Assembly: GCA_026545765.1 (NCBI GenBank)
Contig: CM048839.1
Span: 6,559,835 to 6,623,834 of the forward strand
Length of the DNA stretch: 64,000 nt
Direction of reading: 5' to 3'
Source: Plantago major
Taxonomy: Eukaryota; Streptophyta; Magnoliopsida; Lamiales; Plantaginaceae
This document shows, piece after piece, positions 36,577 to 48,868 of the stretch. The notes below the pieces were generated by a model. The model ran no database searches and had not been told where the DNA came from. It saw only the letters and a list, made by a program, of their open reading frames with translations. How positions within the stretch are numbered: position 1 is the stretch's first letter; every line of letters starts with the position of its first letter. Made by a program: the position numbers and the translations under genes.

Positions 36577-36845
36577 CGCCGGGGGGGTGGGGGGGTGGGG
36601 GGTCTGCATATACTCTCTAGGCGGGCAAACTCTCTTCGATCTTCGCTCTACTTTCTTGATCCATAACGGGTCTGGGGATCTGATACTCTCTAGGTGGGGA
36701 AACTCAATTCGATCTTCTCTCTACTTTCTTGATCTCCATAACGAGCCGGGGAGGGGGGGGGTCAGCTTATACTCTCTAGGCGGAGAAAATGTCTTCGATC
36801 TTCTCTGTACTTTCTTGATCTCCATGATGGGCCGGTTTGGGGGAG
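36577..36845 (+). repeat. G-rich minisatellite, ~80 bp unit, three copies
   Basis: Three units of the form 'tactctctaggcgg' - 'ttcgatcttctctctacttt' - 'cttgatctccataacggg', separated by G-runs (36581-36602, 36748-36760). The open frames across it on both strands are by-products of the repeats. Confidence 0.8.
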
Positions 36846-36848
36846 GAC

Positions 36849-37062
36849 AACCGTACCATGTGAAATTATGTTTGTAGAATAATAATTTTTGTGTCTTTGG
36901 TGGGGTGATGAATACTACCGCGGGGTTGTGTTGGGAACCGGTGGGTTGGAAAAAAACAACCGTAATATGTGAAATTAAGTTTGTATAATTTTTTTTTTTT
37001 GTGTGTTGTGGGGTGACCACATACCACCGCGGGGTTGTTTGGAACAACCCTATTGATTGTGT
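36849..37062 (+). repeat. Tandem duplication, ~107 bp unit
   Basis: Two copies starting near 36849 and 36956, sharing 'acaaccgtaatatgtgaaat' or close form, 'ggggtga' and 'taccaccgcggggttgt'. Confidence 0.75.
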
Positions 37063-37418
37063 ATACTTTTGTATTTTATTTTGGTTTCGTTTGACAGATA
37101 ATTTAAAAAATAAAACATGTTTTTTTTTGAATAATCTAATTATATTACATGGGCTCACCCGTGATCGAACCTCTTACATGTAAAAGTTTTTAAAAAAACA
37201 TGTGTATGTTACTAATTAACAGATCGGGTACGGTTAGGACCCTATTTTTACATTTTCTATAGTTAACATAAATAAACACTCAATGATATAATATTGAATG
37301 AAGAAAAATTGCCGACCAACACCATGATCAACGTTATTCACATAAATTTAACTACATTATTTTCTCGATTAATTTATTTTAACACCCCATTTCTATTTAT
37401 TATTAAAAGTAAACTATA

Positions 37419-37446
37419 TCGTGGCATAGCCACAGGTTAGTACTAG
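37419..37446 (+). mobile_element. Helitron 3' terminus (second, plus strand)
   Basis: The sequence tcgtggcatagccacag followed by gttagtactag matches the 3' end of the Helitron at 17937 (stem GTGGC/GCCAC with outer pairs mutated). It marks the 3' end of a second, plus-strand Helitron of the same family. The body, to the left, has no Rep gene, so it is non-autonomous; its 5' end was not found. The next host base is C, not the usual T, perhaps by mutation. Confidence 0.7.
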
Positions 37447-37571
37447 CTATTGTTGATTTATGCCACTCAATCCCATGTGGTCAGAGTTTTGTCTTGTAAA
37501 ATATTTTTGTCGAGTTGGAAAGTATATACTTTGCAACTCGACATTTATGCAAAGAAGCATGTAAAGAAGCA

Positions 37572-37609
37572 TGACCTATAGAGCTTAATATATTAAGCTC
37601 TATAGGTCA
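37572..37609. repeat. Perfect 38-bp palindrome
   Basis: Two exact 19-base arms (tgacctatagagcttaata and its complement) with no spacer. A direct repeat 'aaagaagcatg' is found just upstream. It lies 126 bp beyond the Helitron 3' end. Confidence 0.9.
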
Positions 37610-38005
37610 CGAGGCGTGATATTTATATACTGTTTTTACAATCTCATTAAAATTGAACTTGAAGTCGATGAATATTTTTCAGTTGGGGTAGAATTTTTTG
37701 AAGTTTTGAGTTTGATATTGAATTGTGATTTTGATATTGTTCAATAGCATATTTTAATTTTGAAATTTTAAGTTTTAGAGTTGCAAATAGTAACTTGACT
37801 TGAGTATCATAATGTAGAGTGGATAAACAAAAATAAAAATTTGTCAAAATTCATGTCGAATCGATATCCAAACATGTTAATTATTCATTTGGCTTACTGA
37901 CGTTGATGATTACTGGGGTGAGCTAGCTCGGGCTTGTGAATATTGCATAACATGACCTCTGATCTTAGAGAGTGTGGAATTGGATGGATTTGGTAACAAG
38001 GATTG

Positions 38006-38641
38006 TGTTGAGTCACAACAATAATCTCAACCAAACAATAACAAGTATCAATCGATCAACAAGAACATAAACGATGAAACACGGAATTTACGTGGTTCGG
38101 CCAAAATAGCCTACATCCACGGGAAACCAAGCACGTATATTGATATCAACTGAGATTCGATTACAAGCTTATACAATCTATACAAAGATCAAGCTCAATC
38201 GATTATCTATACTCCTCAATCAATCGAAAGAGAAAACAAGATCACAATCTCAATGACAAACAAACGATGACGAAAACTCGAACCAATTCTCTGTGTGCAG
38301 ATCACGAAACCTGAATCTTCCAATTGTCAGTCGAGCTAATAACCGTCTTCAACCTCTATCCAAAATCTCAGATCAAAAGGTGAAGAAACATGCGAGAAAT
38401 CAATCGAAAACTGAATGACAGCAACTTGCTATGTTTTCTTCCGTTTCTCTTCTCTTTAATAACCGTTCATAACAAACTAACGATTGAATCAATCTCAGCC
38501 ATTAATCATCTAGAATTAATCTGATACGTCCAATCATTTAGTAAGCATTCACATATCTGAAACTTGGTTTCATAAGATTTCTGAAACTTGAAACTTGGTT
38601 TCAGAAATTTCAACTTACTTGATTTGAGATAAAACACAACA
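38006..38641 (-). repeat. 3' LTR of copia element 2
   Basis: 636 bp with TG...CA ends (TGTTGAGTCACAAC to AAACACAACA as read on the plus strand). A purine-rich tract (ctaaggtggagtt on the minus strand) lies directly inside it. Confidence 0.95.
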
Positions 38642-41600
38642 AACTCCACCTTAGCTCAAAATCAAGTCTACATGCTCTTTTCCCAATTTACTGTTCTTTA
38701 CTCGGTAGAACAAACAACCACTTAAGCTCCCTTATGGCTAGAGCATGCCTTCCAGAATCTCTGTGCAAAAAATTTAGACAATTTCACCAACATTTATCAG
38801 GTCTGCACAATGCTTGAACTTGGCAGCTGACAATGCTTTTGTTAAGAAATCTACAGCATTTTCTGTAGTATGAACCTTTTCAACTTTAATTGCTCCTCCA
38901 TCTATGATATCTCTTATGAAGTATAATCTCACATCTATGTGCTTGGTCCTTTCATGAAAATGCTGATGCTTTGCTAACTGAATAGCACTCTGATTATCAC
39001 ACATCACAGATACACAATCTTGTTCAATGCCCAACTCTGTAATCAAACCATTCAACCATATGGCTTCCTTGATTCCCTCAGTTACTGCAATAAACTCAGC
39101 CTCAGTTGTAGATAATGCTACTATAGATCACGAGAACATTTCCATGAGATGGCAGTACCAAACAATGTAAATACAAAACCTGTAACAGATTTCCTTGAAT
39201 CTACATTAGATGCAAAATCTGCATCTACAAAACCTTTCAGTGGTAGCTCAGTTGTAGAAGATGCAGAGAACTTCAGACCATGATGAACTGTTCCCTTGAT
39301 ATACCTGAGTACTCCCTTCACTGTATTCCAATGTATCATACCTGGATTGCTCATAAATCTACTAATGATACTCATAGCAAAAGCTAAATCTGGTCTGCAG
39401 CAAATCATTGAATACATTATGCTTCCTACTGCATTTGCATAAGGAATCTTGAACATTTCAGATATCACTTGCTTCACGTGACATTGACTTCTTGTGACTT
39501 AGTTCCGTGAATTACAGTGCAGATCTGAGTTTAGACATATTCATATTGAACTTTGCAAGTACCTTAGTCAGATATGCAGATTGTGATAGAAATAAGCTTC
39601 TATCATGTTCTTGTCTGCTAATGTCCATACCAAGTATTCTACTAGCTTCTCCCAGATCTTTCATTTCAAACTCAGAGCTCAACTTAGCCTTTAACATACT
39701 AATTTCATCAAGAGACTTCCCAGCTATCAATATATCATCAACATATAACAGCAAATATATGCAACTCTCACTGTGAATATTTGAAAAATATATACAGCTG
39801 TCATACCTGCTCCTTGTAAACTGTATTGAGCTCATAAATTCATCAAATCTCTTATACCACTGTCTAGGACTTTGTTTTAAACCATATAGAGATCTTTTCA
39901 ACAAACATGCCTTGCTTTCCTTGTCTTTAATATGAATGCTATGAATGCCCTCAGGGATTTTCATATATATTGTTTCCTCTAACAGACCATGTAAAAATGC
40001 TGTTTTGACATCCATCTGCTGAAGTTGTAAACCCCATTGAGTTACCATGGCTAAGAGAATCCTTATAGACACATGCTTTACCACAGGTGAAAAGATTTCT
40101 GTATAATCTACACCTTCCTTCTGTGTAAAGCCCCTTGCAACAAGCCTAGCTTTGAATCTAATTGTGTGTGTTGTACCAGTTTCAACCTTCCTTTTGAAAA
40201 TCCACTTGCAACCCACAAGCTTCTTGTTCTTGGATATAGGAACTATATCCCAAGTATCATTCTTTTCCAGGGAAGCCAATTCCTCATGAATAGTCATGGA
40301 TCCACTTTTCACTATCGTCTGACTAATAGCTTCTTGATAAGTGCTTGGTTACGAGTAGTTGATATCTTCTCGAATCGAGAGCATAAGCAACATTGTATGA
40401 TTTTCCCATCTGTCCATAACCATACATGTCAGGAACTTTCCTATTTAACCTCCTCTCTCTATCTTTAGCAAGTTGATAAGTGGATAACACATTGGTTTCA
40501 TCTGCAGAAATCCCTGAAACTGTATCTCTAGTGGATAAATTTTCCATATCAGTTTGTTCCCTATTCTCATCCACAGGTGTATGCTTCTCATTTGCATGTA
40601 AATCACCTGTATTACTGCAATGCTCCACCTGAATTCCTGTATTGATGTCCACAGGCTTGAGTGGCATGATAGTTTCATTAAATACCACATCCCTGCTAAT
40701 GATGCACTTTCTCTGATCAATTATCCACAACTTGTACCCTTTTACACCAGTGGGGTATCCCAGAAAAATGCATCTAAGTGCCCTTGGTTCCAGCTTCCCT
40801 TGCCTCACATGAGCCAGAGCCAAACACCCAAATACCTTCAAATGTCCAAGATAAGGTGGCTTGCCTGGCCACAGTTCCTCAGGTGTTAAGTTGTTCAGAG
40901 GTGATGTGGGGCTCCTATTTATGAGATAGCATCTTTGTAGTGACTTCACCGAAGCATTTGCTCAAACTGAGCTAATCAACATGCATCCGATTCTCTCTAG
41001 CAGTTCTATTGAACCTCTCAGAACTCCATTACATTGAGGTGTGCACGGTATTGTTTATGTCTCACAATGCCCTTGTTTTGCAGAACTCATTGAAATCATT
41101 TGAGAGAAACTCCAAGCCATTATACATTACGAGATGCTTGATTTTCCTTCCTGTAGTATTCTCCACCTCAATTGACCAATCTCTAAATTTGATGAAAGCT
41201 TCATCTTTAGATTTCAATATTATCAACCACACTTTTCTTGAATAATCATCAATGATTGACATGAAATACCTTCCTCCACCCATGGTTTGTGTATTTGTTG
41301 GTCCCCACAAATCTGAATGAAGGTAATCAAGTGGTGCTAGAGTATTGTGCTTTGCTGTGTCAAAACCAACCTTGTGAGATTTTCCTAATACACAGTTTTC
41401 ACAGAACTGCAGATGATTTATTTGATCCCCACACAGCAGGTTTTGCTTTGATAATTCTCTGAGTCCCTTCTCACTGAGATGTCCCAACCTTGCATGCCAG
41501 AGCTGAGTATTGTCTTGAGCACTAACATGTGAAGATTCCCCAGAAACTGTATCACCTACCAGGTAATAGAGGCCATTTTCCTTCAAGCCTTTCATTACAA

Positions 41601-42871
41601 TGATGCCAGACTTAGTAATGCTCAGAACACCATTTTCTGAGGAATATTTGTGACCAGTACTATCTAGTACACCAAGGGAAATGAGATTCCTCTTCAGTTT
41701 GGGTATGTACCTAACATTTGTAAGCATTCTTACAACTCCATCATGCAGCTTGAGCCTTATATCACCAATTCCTTCAATGTTGCATTCAAAATCATCACCT
41801 AGTAGTACTGAACCACCTTTCCCAGCTTTGTAGTTTATGAACCACTCAAGGTTAGGGCTCATATGAAATGAGCATCCAGAATCCAGTACCCAGTAATCAT
41901 TAGACTTTGATTTCACCACTGAACAAGCCTCAGAAACCACTAAAGCTTCAGCATCACCATACACCTGTGCAGACTCAGCAATATGAGCATTATGAGCCAT
42001 ATTGTTTTCTGTACCATTAACCTGCAATTTTCCTGCCTTCTTGTCTCTCTTATACTTGAAACACTGCTTCTTGAGATAGCCTGGCATTTTGCAATAGAAG
42101 CACTTCCTTTTTCGAGTTATTTCCATCTGCAGATTTGTGTTTTCAAATCTTACGCATCCGCAGTACAGTGTCCTCTGCTTAGCCTGCATCTTATGGCTCC
42201 ACCTCTCCTTGATATTTAAACTCTCAGCTGCATTATCATTACCAGTAGAGGGTCCCTTATGCAGCTCCTTGTTCCTCAGGGCAACATCAACATCATCATA
42301 TGTCAGCTTGGTGCTCTTATGAATAACTAGAGCATCAATGAAGTGCTCATATGATTTAGGCAGGGCTCCCAAGATTACTAATGCCTTATCCTCATCAGAA
42401 ACTTCAATGCTAACACTCTCCAGATCCTGGCACATCTTGTTAAACTCATCAAGCTGCTGGGAAATAGATTTATCTGTGCTGATTCGAAAATTAAACAATC
42501 TTTTCCTCAGATGCAACTTGTTTGCAGAAGTTTTAGAGTTATACATATCTTCCAGCTTGTCCCAGATTTCTTTAGCTGTTTTGATCTTGATTACTTCCCG
42601 GAGAATCTTGTCATCAAGGGACAATATGATTGTGCTACGAGCTCTTCCCATGATAGTAGCCTTCTCCTTGGCATCAAATCCTTCTGCAAATCCTTTTTCT
42701 CCCAAGAGTGCTGCATCTAAACCTTGATGAATCAGCAGTGCCTCCATCTTGGCCTTCCATAAACCGAAATCGGTTTTCTCCGTGAACTTTTCAACATCAA
42801 ACCTCATGGATGATCCCATTGCTTGATCGAAAACAGTTGAGATTCAAAACTTTCCCACAGACGGCGCCAAT

Positions 42872-43507
42872 TGTTGAGTCACAACAATAATCTCAACCAA
42901 ACAATAACAAGTATCAATCGATCAACAAGAACATAAACGATGAAACACGGAATTTACGTGGTTCGGCCAAAATAGCCTACATCCACGGGAAACCAAGCAC
43001 GTATATTGATATCAACTGAGATTCGATTACAAGCTTATACAATCTATACAAAGATCAAGCTCAATCGATTATCTATACTCCTCAATCAATCGAAAGAGAA
43101 AACAAGATCACAATCTCAATGACAAACAAACGATGACGAAAACTCGAACCAATTCTCTGTGTGCAGATCACGAAACCTGAATCTTCCAATTGTCAGTCGA
43201 GCTAATAACCGTCTTCAACCTCTATCCAAAATCTCAGATCAAAAGGTGAAGAAACAGGCGAGAAATCAATCGAAAACTGAATGACAGCAACTTGCTCTGT
43301 TTTCTTCTGTTTCTCTTCTCTTTAATAACCGTTCATAACAAACTAACGATTGAATCAATCTCAGCCATTAATCATCTAGAATTAATCTGATCCGTCCAAT
43401 CATTTAGTAAGCATTCACATATCTGAAACTTGGTTTCATAAGATTTCTGAAACTTGAAACTTGGTTTCAGAAATTTCAACTTACTTGATTTGAGATAAAA
43501 CACAACA
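42872..43507 (-). repeat. 5' LTR of copia element 2
   Basis: 636 bp, near-identical to the other LTR. Directly inside it, on the minus strand, is TTGGCGCCGTCTGTGGGAA, the likely primer-binding region, close to that of copia element 1. Confidence 0.95.
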
Positions 43508-43769
43508 GATTGGAATTTAGTATATGGTGTCAGTGTTTAATTACCAGTAAGATGCTTCTGAATTTTGATAGCTGGATGTGTTTAGACCTGAGTTGTTGGT
43601 TTTGCCTTTTTTATATATTCGCCATGCTGAACTGCTGTTATTCACAGCTTGGCATTTTGATTAAGAAAAGAAAGAAAAAATTAATTATTTAAATCCCCCT
43701 CATCTGACTGCAGTATTAACATTGTCATTAAACCTTAGACAATTCTGATTATGTAAGGATAGGATATGG

Positions 43770-44337
43770 TGTTGAACAATCGAACAATTCCGATCAAATA
43801 ACCGATCGAACAAAGACGATTATGAAACTACAATCAATCGAATGCGTAAAGAAATCAACACAAGATTTACGTGGTTCGGCTTAGCCTACATCCACGGAGA
43901 ACAACAAGAACGATTCACTAATCAATGAAAGATTACAAGAATTAAGCTTTTCAATCACCAACAACGGCGATAAGCTCTATCAACCAATTCTCTCTCTCAC
44001 TATAACTGACAATTGAATGATTAATGGAATGATTCTCTCAATCAATTACAGAGATACAAGCTTATATATACGAATTACACAGCAATTGAAACGAATTCGG
44101 AAGAGACGAACTAGATGCTCTGTTTCTGTATATAGCCAACTAACTTTCCCTCCGCCTGTGTTTAAATCTCAATCGTTAGATTGATCAGATCAACGATTCC
44201 TGTGCAATCTGGCAAAATAAGCTCTGAACTCTTTGAACTAGAAACAAACCACATAATCTGTACTAAAACCCACAGAATCTGTACTAGTTCCCACATAATC
44301 TGTACTAAAAACCCACAGAAACGCTCTAATCTTCACA
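43770..44337 (-). mobile_element. Solo copia-type LTR
   Basis: 568 bp with TG...CA ends, flanked by a perfect target duplication TATGG (43765-43769 and 44338-44342), with no internal part. It shares the word 'tttacgtggttcggc' followed by 'agcctacatccacgg' with the LTRs of copia element 2 but is otherwise different, so it is another family of the same group. Solo LTRs arise by recombination between the two LTRs of one element. Confidence 0.85.
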
Positions 44338-44394
44338 TATGGTATGGCTGAATAAATACACTTTAGAATACTAATTCAAAGATGATACAGAGTC

Positions 44395-44620
44395 ATCACG
44401 AGAAGGCCGGTTACCATAAGGTTCTTGCTTGTTCGAGGGGAATTACCACATTCAAAGGAGCTCTCAATCGAGAGAAGGCCAGTTAAGGTCCTCCTTACGT
44501 TTGAGGGGAGCCCTCACTTGGAGCAGCCTAAATTATACATTAAGACACTGAATTGAGTAACTGGGTGGTGGTAAGTTTACATTCAAATGAGTAACTGGGT
44601 GGTGGCAAGTTTAAGTAATT
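44395..44620. repeat. Two small tandem duplications
   Basis: A diverged pair containing 'gagaaggccggtta' and 'gagaaggccagtta' (44400-44510), and a clean pair 'gagtaactgggtggtgg' (about 44554 and 44588). Confidence 0.6.
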
Positions 44621-44841
44621 AGAAAATGACAATTAACTACCAATTTCATTATAAGACTCAAAAAATAACAAACAACAAGTAATAAAAATCATTTCTCCAA
44701 AATTTCCCATGAATCACGAAAGAAACGGGGGTCTAAGTATCGCAAGTCGCAAGCATATATAGGCGTCTCCTAATAAAAGTTGCTTCGAGCTCTAATGATC
44801 TATTATAGAAAAATGACATCACTTCTCTTCAGTAAGAGATA

Positions 44842-45084
44842 CTCCCTAAATTTCAGAAAAATTGTTACATTTTTACTTTGGTCAATCATTGTCTTGAGTT
44901 TATTCTAATTACTCATAGCGATAATAGTAAATAATTTAATAAAATCATATAATAAAAATTTAATTACTAAATTTTCATTATATAATTTTAATAATTTATT
45001 TATTAATATCGTTAAAAGTAAATTAATCAAACGCGAAATTAATAATAATAGTAAAATGTAACACTTTTTCTGAAATGGAGGGAG
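44842..45084. mobile_element. Stowaway-like MITE
   Basis: 243 bp, flanked by TA target duplications (44840-44841, 45085-45086). Terminal inverted repeats are CTCCCTAAATTTCAGAAAAA on the left and the complement of TTTTTCTGAAATGGAGGGAG on the right. The CTCCCTCC end and TA target are the hallmark of Stowaway elements moved by Tc1/mariner transposases. It is non-coding. Confidence 0.9.
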
Positions 45085-45086
45085 TA

Positions 45087-46171
45087 TCTGTTTTGAATTA
45101 TGTCCACCAAACATGTTAAATTTGCAAAGATTGCAGAAATCACACCTATATTAATTAAGCAAGCTCACAACAGCAGAGTATTCTCTTATCATGTACTTAT
45201 CCTTGTGATTAATCAACTCCAGTATGCTAATATTGTGGTTTTAATATTAGCTGGTTAAAGTTGACTAATACACGTTATAATTTATAAGGGATATTCTCTA
45301 TAGGTCTATACTATACACTTGTGAATGATTAAGGCTTTCGAATATGATTATTTGTTAGAACTAACAGTAAACTTTTATTATTAGGAGAGCTATTATATAT
45401 AGTCATTTGTGATTGGTAAGAAATGAGGATGCCAACTAACAATGGCTAAAAATAGTTGCATCGAGTATATAAAAAGGCAGCCAAAAACTGCAATTTTGAA
45501 ACGATTTCTATCATTACTTCATCAAATGGTTGAGTTTGCAACTAGATTTGGACATATGGAGTGTTTAATAGTGTCATTTTTGTAACGACTCAATGACTTT
45601 TTGTAATAGCTGGTAATGTCATAATGTGCCATTTCTGAAACTGTTGAAAGTCCGAAATAAACTATGTATCTACTAAAATATACTCCGTATTTAGTAAAAT
45701 TAAGTCAGTACATGCAATTTTATTAATATTTTTTTGATAACTTAAAAGTGATTGATGGTTAAATTGGACCTAACAAATTCAAACATCACATTCCTATCCG
45801 ATTCAATTTGTAAATATTTAATTCCAAAATACCACCTGTTAATCGGCCTTATGATGTGGATTGTAATCTTTAGAATTGCTGCATTAGCTAAAACAACAAC
45901 TTATTTAGAAAGATGGCTCAAATTGACTGGGAAAAATGCTTACGCAAATGAAGGATTATATATTCATGGTTGTGTGCGGAATGAGCAATGGAGCCAATGA
46001 CGTCTTGTAAAATAAGAGTGCAAGTAAACACTAGTAGCGATTGTTAGATTTAAGTGTCGTGAACAAATTTAAAATCATTCAAAGACGTGTTTAATCGAGT
46101 TTTTGAATGTCGAAGATATTATTGAAAAGTTGCATTATAAGATTATTAACTATACGGTCATGCCATATGTC
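45087..46171. other. Intergenic DNA, no gene seen
   Basis: AT-rich sequence. A stray 'tactccgtatttagt' word near 45685 may be a leftover MITE end. Confidence 0.4.
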
Positions 46172-46402
46172 TTTTTTTTTTTAATTGAAGAAATTATATT
46201 AAAAACTCAAATCAACATGTACAAAAAGTTACACCAATGGATATTCCAATACATTTCACTACTTGGGAATCAATGTCAACCATGCCATCAACCTCGACTT
46301 TTCTTTACCAATTTCGAAGGCTTTCATTCACATAAATTTATTCCCGATACTTCAAACTTTCTCAACTTTATGCTCCACCAAAACCAATTCATAATTGCCA
46401 TA
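46172..46402 (-). mobile_element. LINE-type 3' end fragment with poly(A)
   Basis: A run of T (46172-46182) is the poly(A) tail of a minus-strand element. The preceding bases (gagtttttaatataatttct on the minus strand) look like the 3' end of plant L1-type elements. The word tgccata flanks both sides (46161-46167, 46396-46402) and might be a short target duplication. It abuts the Harbinger left end. Identification rests on the tail only. Confidence 0.4.
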
Positions 46403-47059
46403 AGTTTCGTTTGGTATGGGTTTAGGCCCATTCTATAAGGCATTTTTAGGCCCAAATTTATGTTTGGTTGGATCATGGCTGGGAATGTTGTGGGCCACCT
46501 GACCGGGTATTAATCTTAGGGCAGCGATATGATTGGTTGTTGCAGTCTAGGTGGACGAATTGGCTCGGTTCTGGTGGACCAAGAAATGGTGGGTTTTGGG
46601 CTGGGATGGGTTTTGGGCTTAGGGCCACGTAGGATGAATAGGTTTAGTTCGTGTTAGTGCGTTATGTGAAATGACTACACGATCCCTGTCTAGGTTTAAT
46701 ACAACAACGAGCTGAGGGTTAAAATCAGATCGCGATTGGTCTGAAGAGAAAGACGGCTTGTTTGAAGAGAAGAAAAAACTTCGCGAATTGATTGTTTCCG
46801 ACTTCTGCCATCAACACAAGGTATGTTATGTTGAATTAAGTACACAATTTCTGAATGCAAGCAATTTATTGGTTTATCTGTGATTTCGTTGTTGTTAATG
46901 TGGTGAAATGATAGTCGTTTTGTTGTGGTCGATTGCTTTATTCCGTTATGTTTCTGTTGAATCTGTATTGTATGTTAGTAGTAGTTTCAGCGAGTAGAAT
47001 GTTTAGTTGTCAATTGTGCATAAAAGTGTTGTGCTGGTTGTTTGTTTAAGGGACTAGGT

Positions 47060-48483
47060 ATGGATTTAAGCGAGCAACAAATTCTTGTACTGATGTTGCA
47101 CATCGTTAACATGACAATGGAATTGGTATTGTTGATTAGCATGTTGGGAACAGAGCTTAATATGTCGGAGTTTCGACTTCATCTGGTCGAACCAGAGAAC
47201 AGGGCACGTTATAATATGTATTACCGACTCTGCAGTCAGTTAGACAGGAATTTTAGACTGTTTGTAGAAGAAGATGTGGCATGTATTGATAACCTGCGAA
47301 TGGATAGGAAATGTTTTGCACAGCTGTGTGAGGTGCTCCACACTGTTGGGGGGTTAACAGATGGGCAATACGTGTCAGTTAAAGAACAAGTAGGCATGTT
47401 CTTATCTATTATTGCACACAACAAGAAGAATCGTGTCATTCACTTTGACTTTATTCGATCGGGTGAAACCATCAGCAAGTACTTCCACGAGGTGCTGAAT
47501 GCGATACTCCGTCTACACAAGGACCTACTGGTGCGTCCAAAACCAATTACCCCTGAATTTGGCACGGATAGGTGGCAGCATTTTCAGGTACCGTTTGATT
47601 TGTTTGGGTCATGTTTTTTGTTATTAGGGGTCTGACTGAAAATTGGTTTGCAATTTCGAGTACTTTATACATTGATGTGTTGTTTGTTTGTAGGGTTGCC
47701 TCGGAACCTTGGATGGAACACATGTCCGGGTAAGGGTGGCGAAAGAGGATCAAACGCCTTACCGTGGGAGGAAGGGAATTGTCACTGTGAATGTCCTTGC
47801 TGCTTGTGACACAGACATGATGTTCACATATGTGCTGAGCGGTTGGGAAGGTTCATCTGCAGACAGCTGTGTGTTGAGTAATGCCCTTGCACGTAGGAAT
47901 GGGCTATGAGTCCCTGAAGGTAAGTGGTTATGACTATGTTATGAGCGACATGAATTCAAACTGATTCGAATAAGTATCTTCGTAGTAATCTGGTTCACTT
48001 TATTGGCAGGTTAGTACTATATGTGTGACAATGGTTACACCAATGGACAGGGGTTTCTCACCCTGTACACGCAGACTATGTACCATTTAAAGGTGTGGGG
48101 GTGTGGGAATGGAATCTCCTCAGAATCCACAGGAGTTCTTCGACATGGTGCATTCTAAGGCGAGGAATGTGATCGAAAGGGCATTCAGGGTACTTAAAAT
48201 AAGGTGGAAAATATTGGATGAGGAAAGTAAATATCCAGTAAAGGTTCAGAACAAGGTCATTCTTGCCTGCTGCTTGTTACAAAACTTCATAAGGTTGCAC
48301 ATGGGTAAGGATCCCCTTGAGGACGAAGAGCTCCCGGAAGATGAGGATCAGCCTCTGAATGATGACCCGCCGGGTGATTATGTCAAAATACTACGCAGTA
48401 CACCAGAGTGGACGGGCATGAGGGATGCTTTGGTTGTTGAACTCTACAATAATTGGGTGGCTTCTCAGGGTGGAGTGGCCTAA
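47060..48483 (+). pseudogene. PIF/Harbinger DDE transposase
   Basis: Exon 1 (47060-47587) gives an N-terminal helical domain with 'CFAQLCEVLHTVGGL' and 'EQVGMFLSIIAHNKKNR'. A GT-AG intron (47588-47693) precedes exon 2, which carries LDGTHVRV with the first catalytic Asp near 47711, and 'VLSGWEGSSADSCVL' with the second near 47863. A third exon from about 48009 has 'CDNGYTNGQGFLT', then (48103-48483) ARNVIERAFRVLKIRW with the catalytic Glu. All three acidic residues remain. Lesions: an in-frame TGA right after ARRNGL (CGA to TGA fits), a TAG where a Lys codon is expected at the start of the third exon, and a frame change near 48095. The gene excises and inserts Harbinger elements in its intact form, normally with the Myb-like partner. 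Confidence 0.85.
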
Positions 48484-48868
48484 TTAAGAACCAAAAGAAT
48501 TTGTGTTTCCCTACTTGTTTTTTTTTGTACTAACACCATTGTTGAAATCACAATGGTGTTGTTTTTATCATTTCTCTTCCTATTGGCAAACCTTTTGTGT
48601 ACGAAACTTGTGACGAATTTTAATTTAGTGCATTTATGTTTGACTTCAGTACGCTGTCCTTTTGTCCGTATCATTGCTGCGTGGTGTGTATGATTTAACA
48701 GTATGGCTGATTTTGAGAAGTTTGATGGAGTATTATTTGTGATTGCAAATATGAAATGTGCGACAGTTTAGAGTACAGGTTTACTAGAATGGATCTGGCC
48801 TACTGTTATATTGTTATTGATAGTGCGTTTGAGGTTGTACAGTTTCTGATGATTTTGTAAATTTGCAA

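Larger units (their letters stand above)
38006..43507 (-). mobile_element. Ty1/copia LTR retrotransposon, young but broken
   Basis: Full-length element of 5.50 kb on the minus strand, with a perfect 5-bp target duplication GATTG (38001-38005 and 43508-43512). Parts in order on the minus strand: gag from about 42820 with a CCHC knuckle near 42070, protease (DSGCSFHMS) near 41880, integrase His region near 41485 and core below it, reverse transcriptase with YVDDI near 39745, and RNase H at about 38780-39170. The coding part has about four or five breaks. The LTRs differ at only about 4 of 636 bases (0.6%), or roughly 0.25-0.45 million years at published plant rates. Its proteins are related to, but clearly distinct from, the copia at 8665. 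Confidence 0.95.

Noticed and set aside
36542-37158. Open frames on both strands over the G-rich region
   Set aside because: They follow from the minisatellite unit length and low-complexity G-runs.
45300-45330. Helitron 5' end-like word tctatactatacac
   Set aside because: Preceded by G and not A, and lacks the ttataaaa part seen at 3340.
46172-46402. Calling the fragment a SINE
   Set aside because: No A-box or B-box could be recognised at the would-be 5' end, so only a LINE-type 3' end is suggested.
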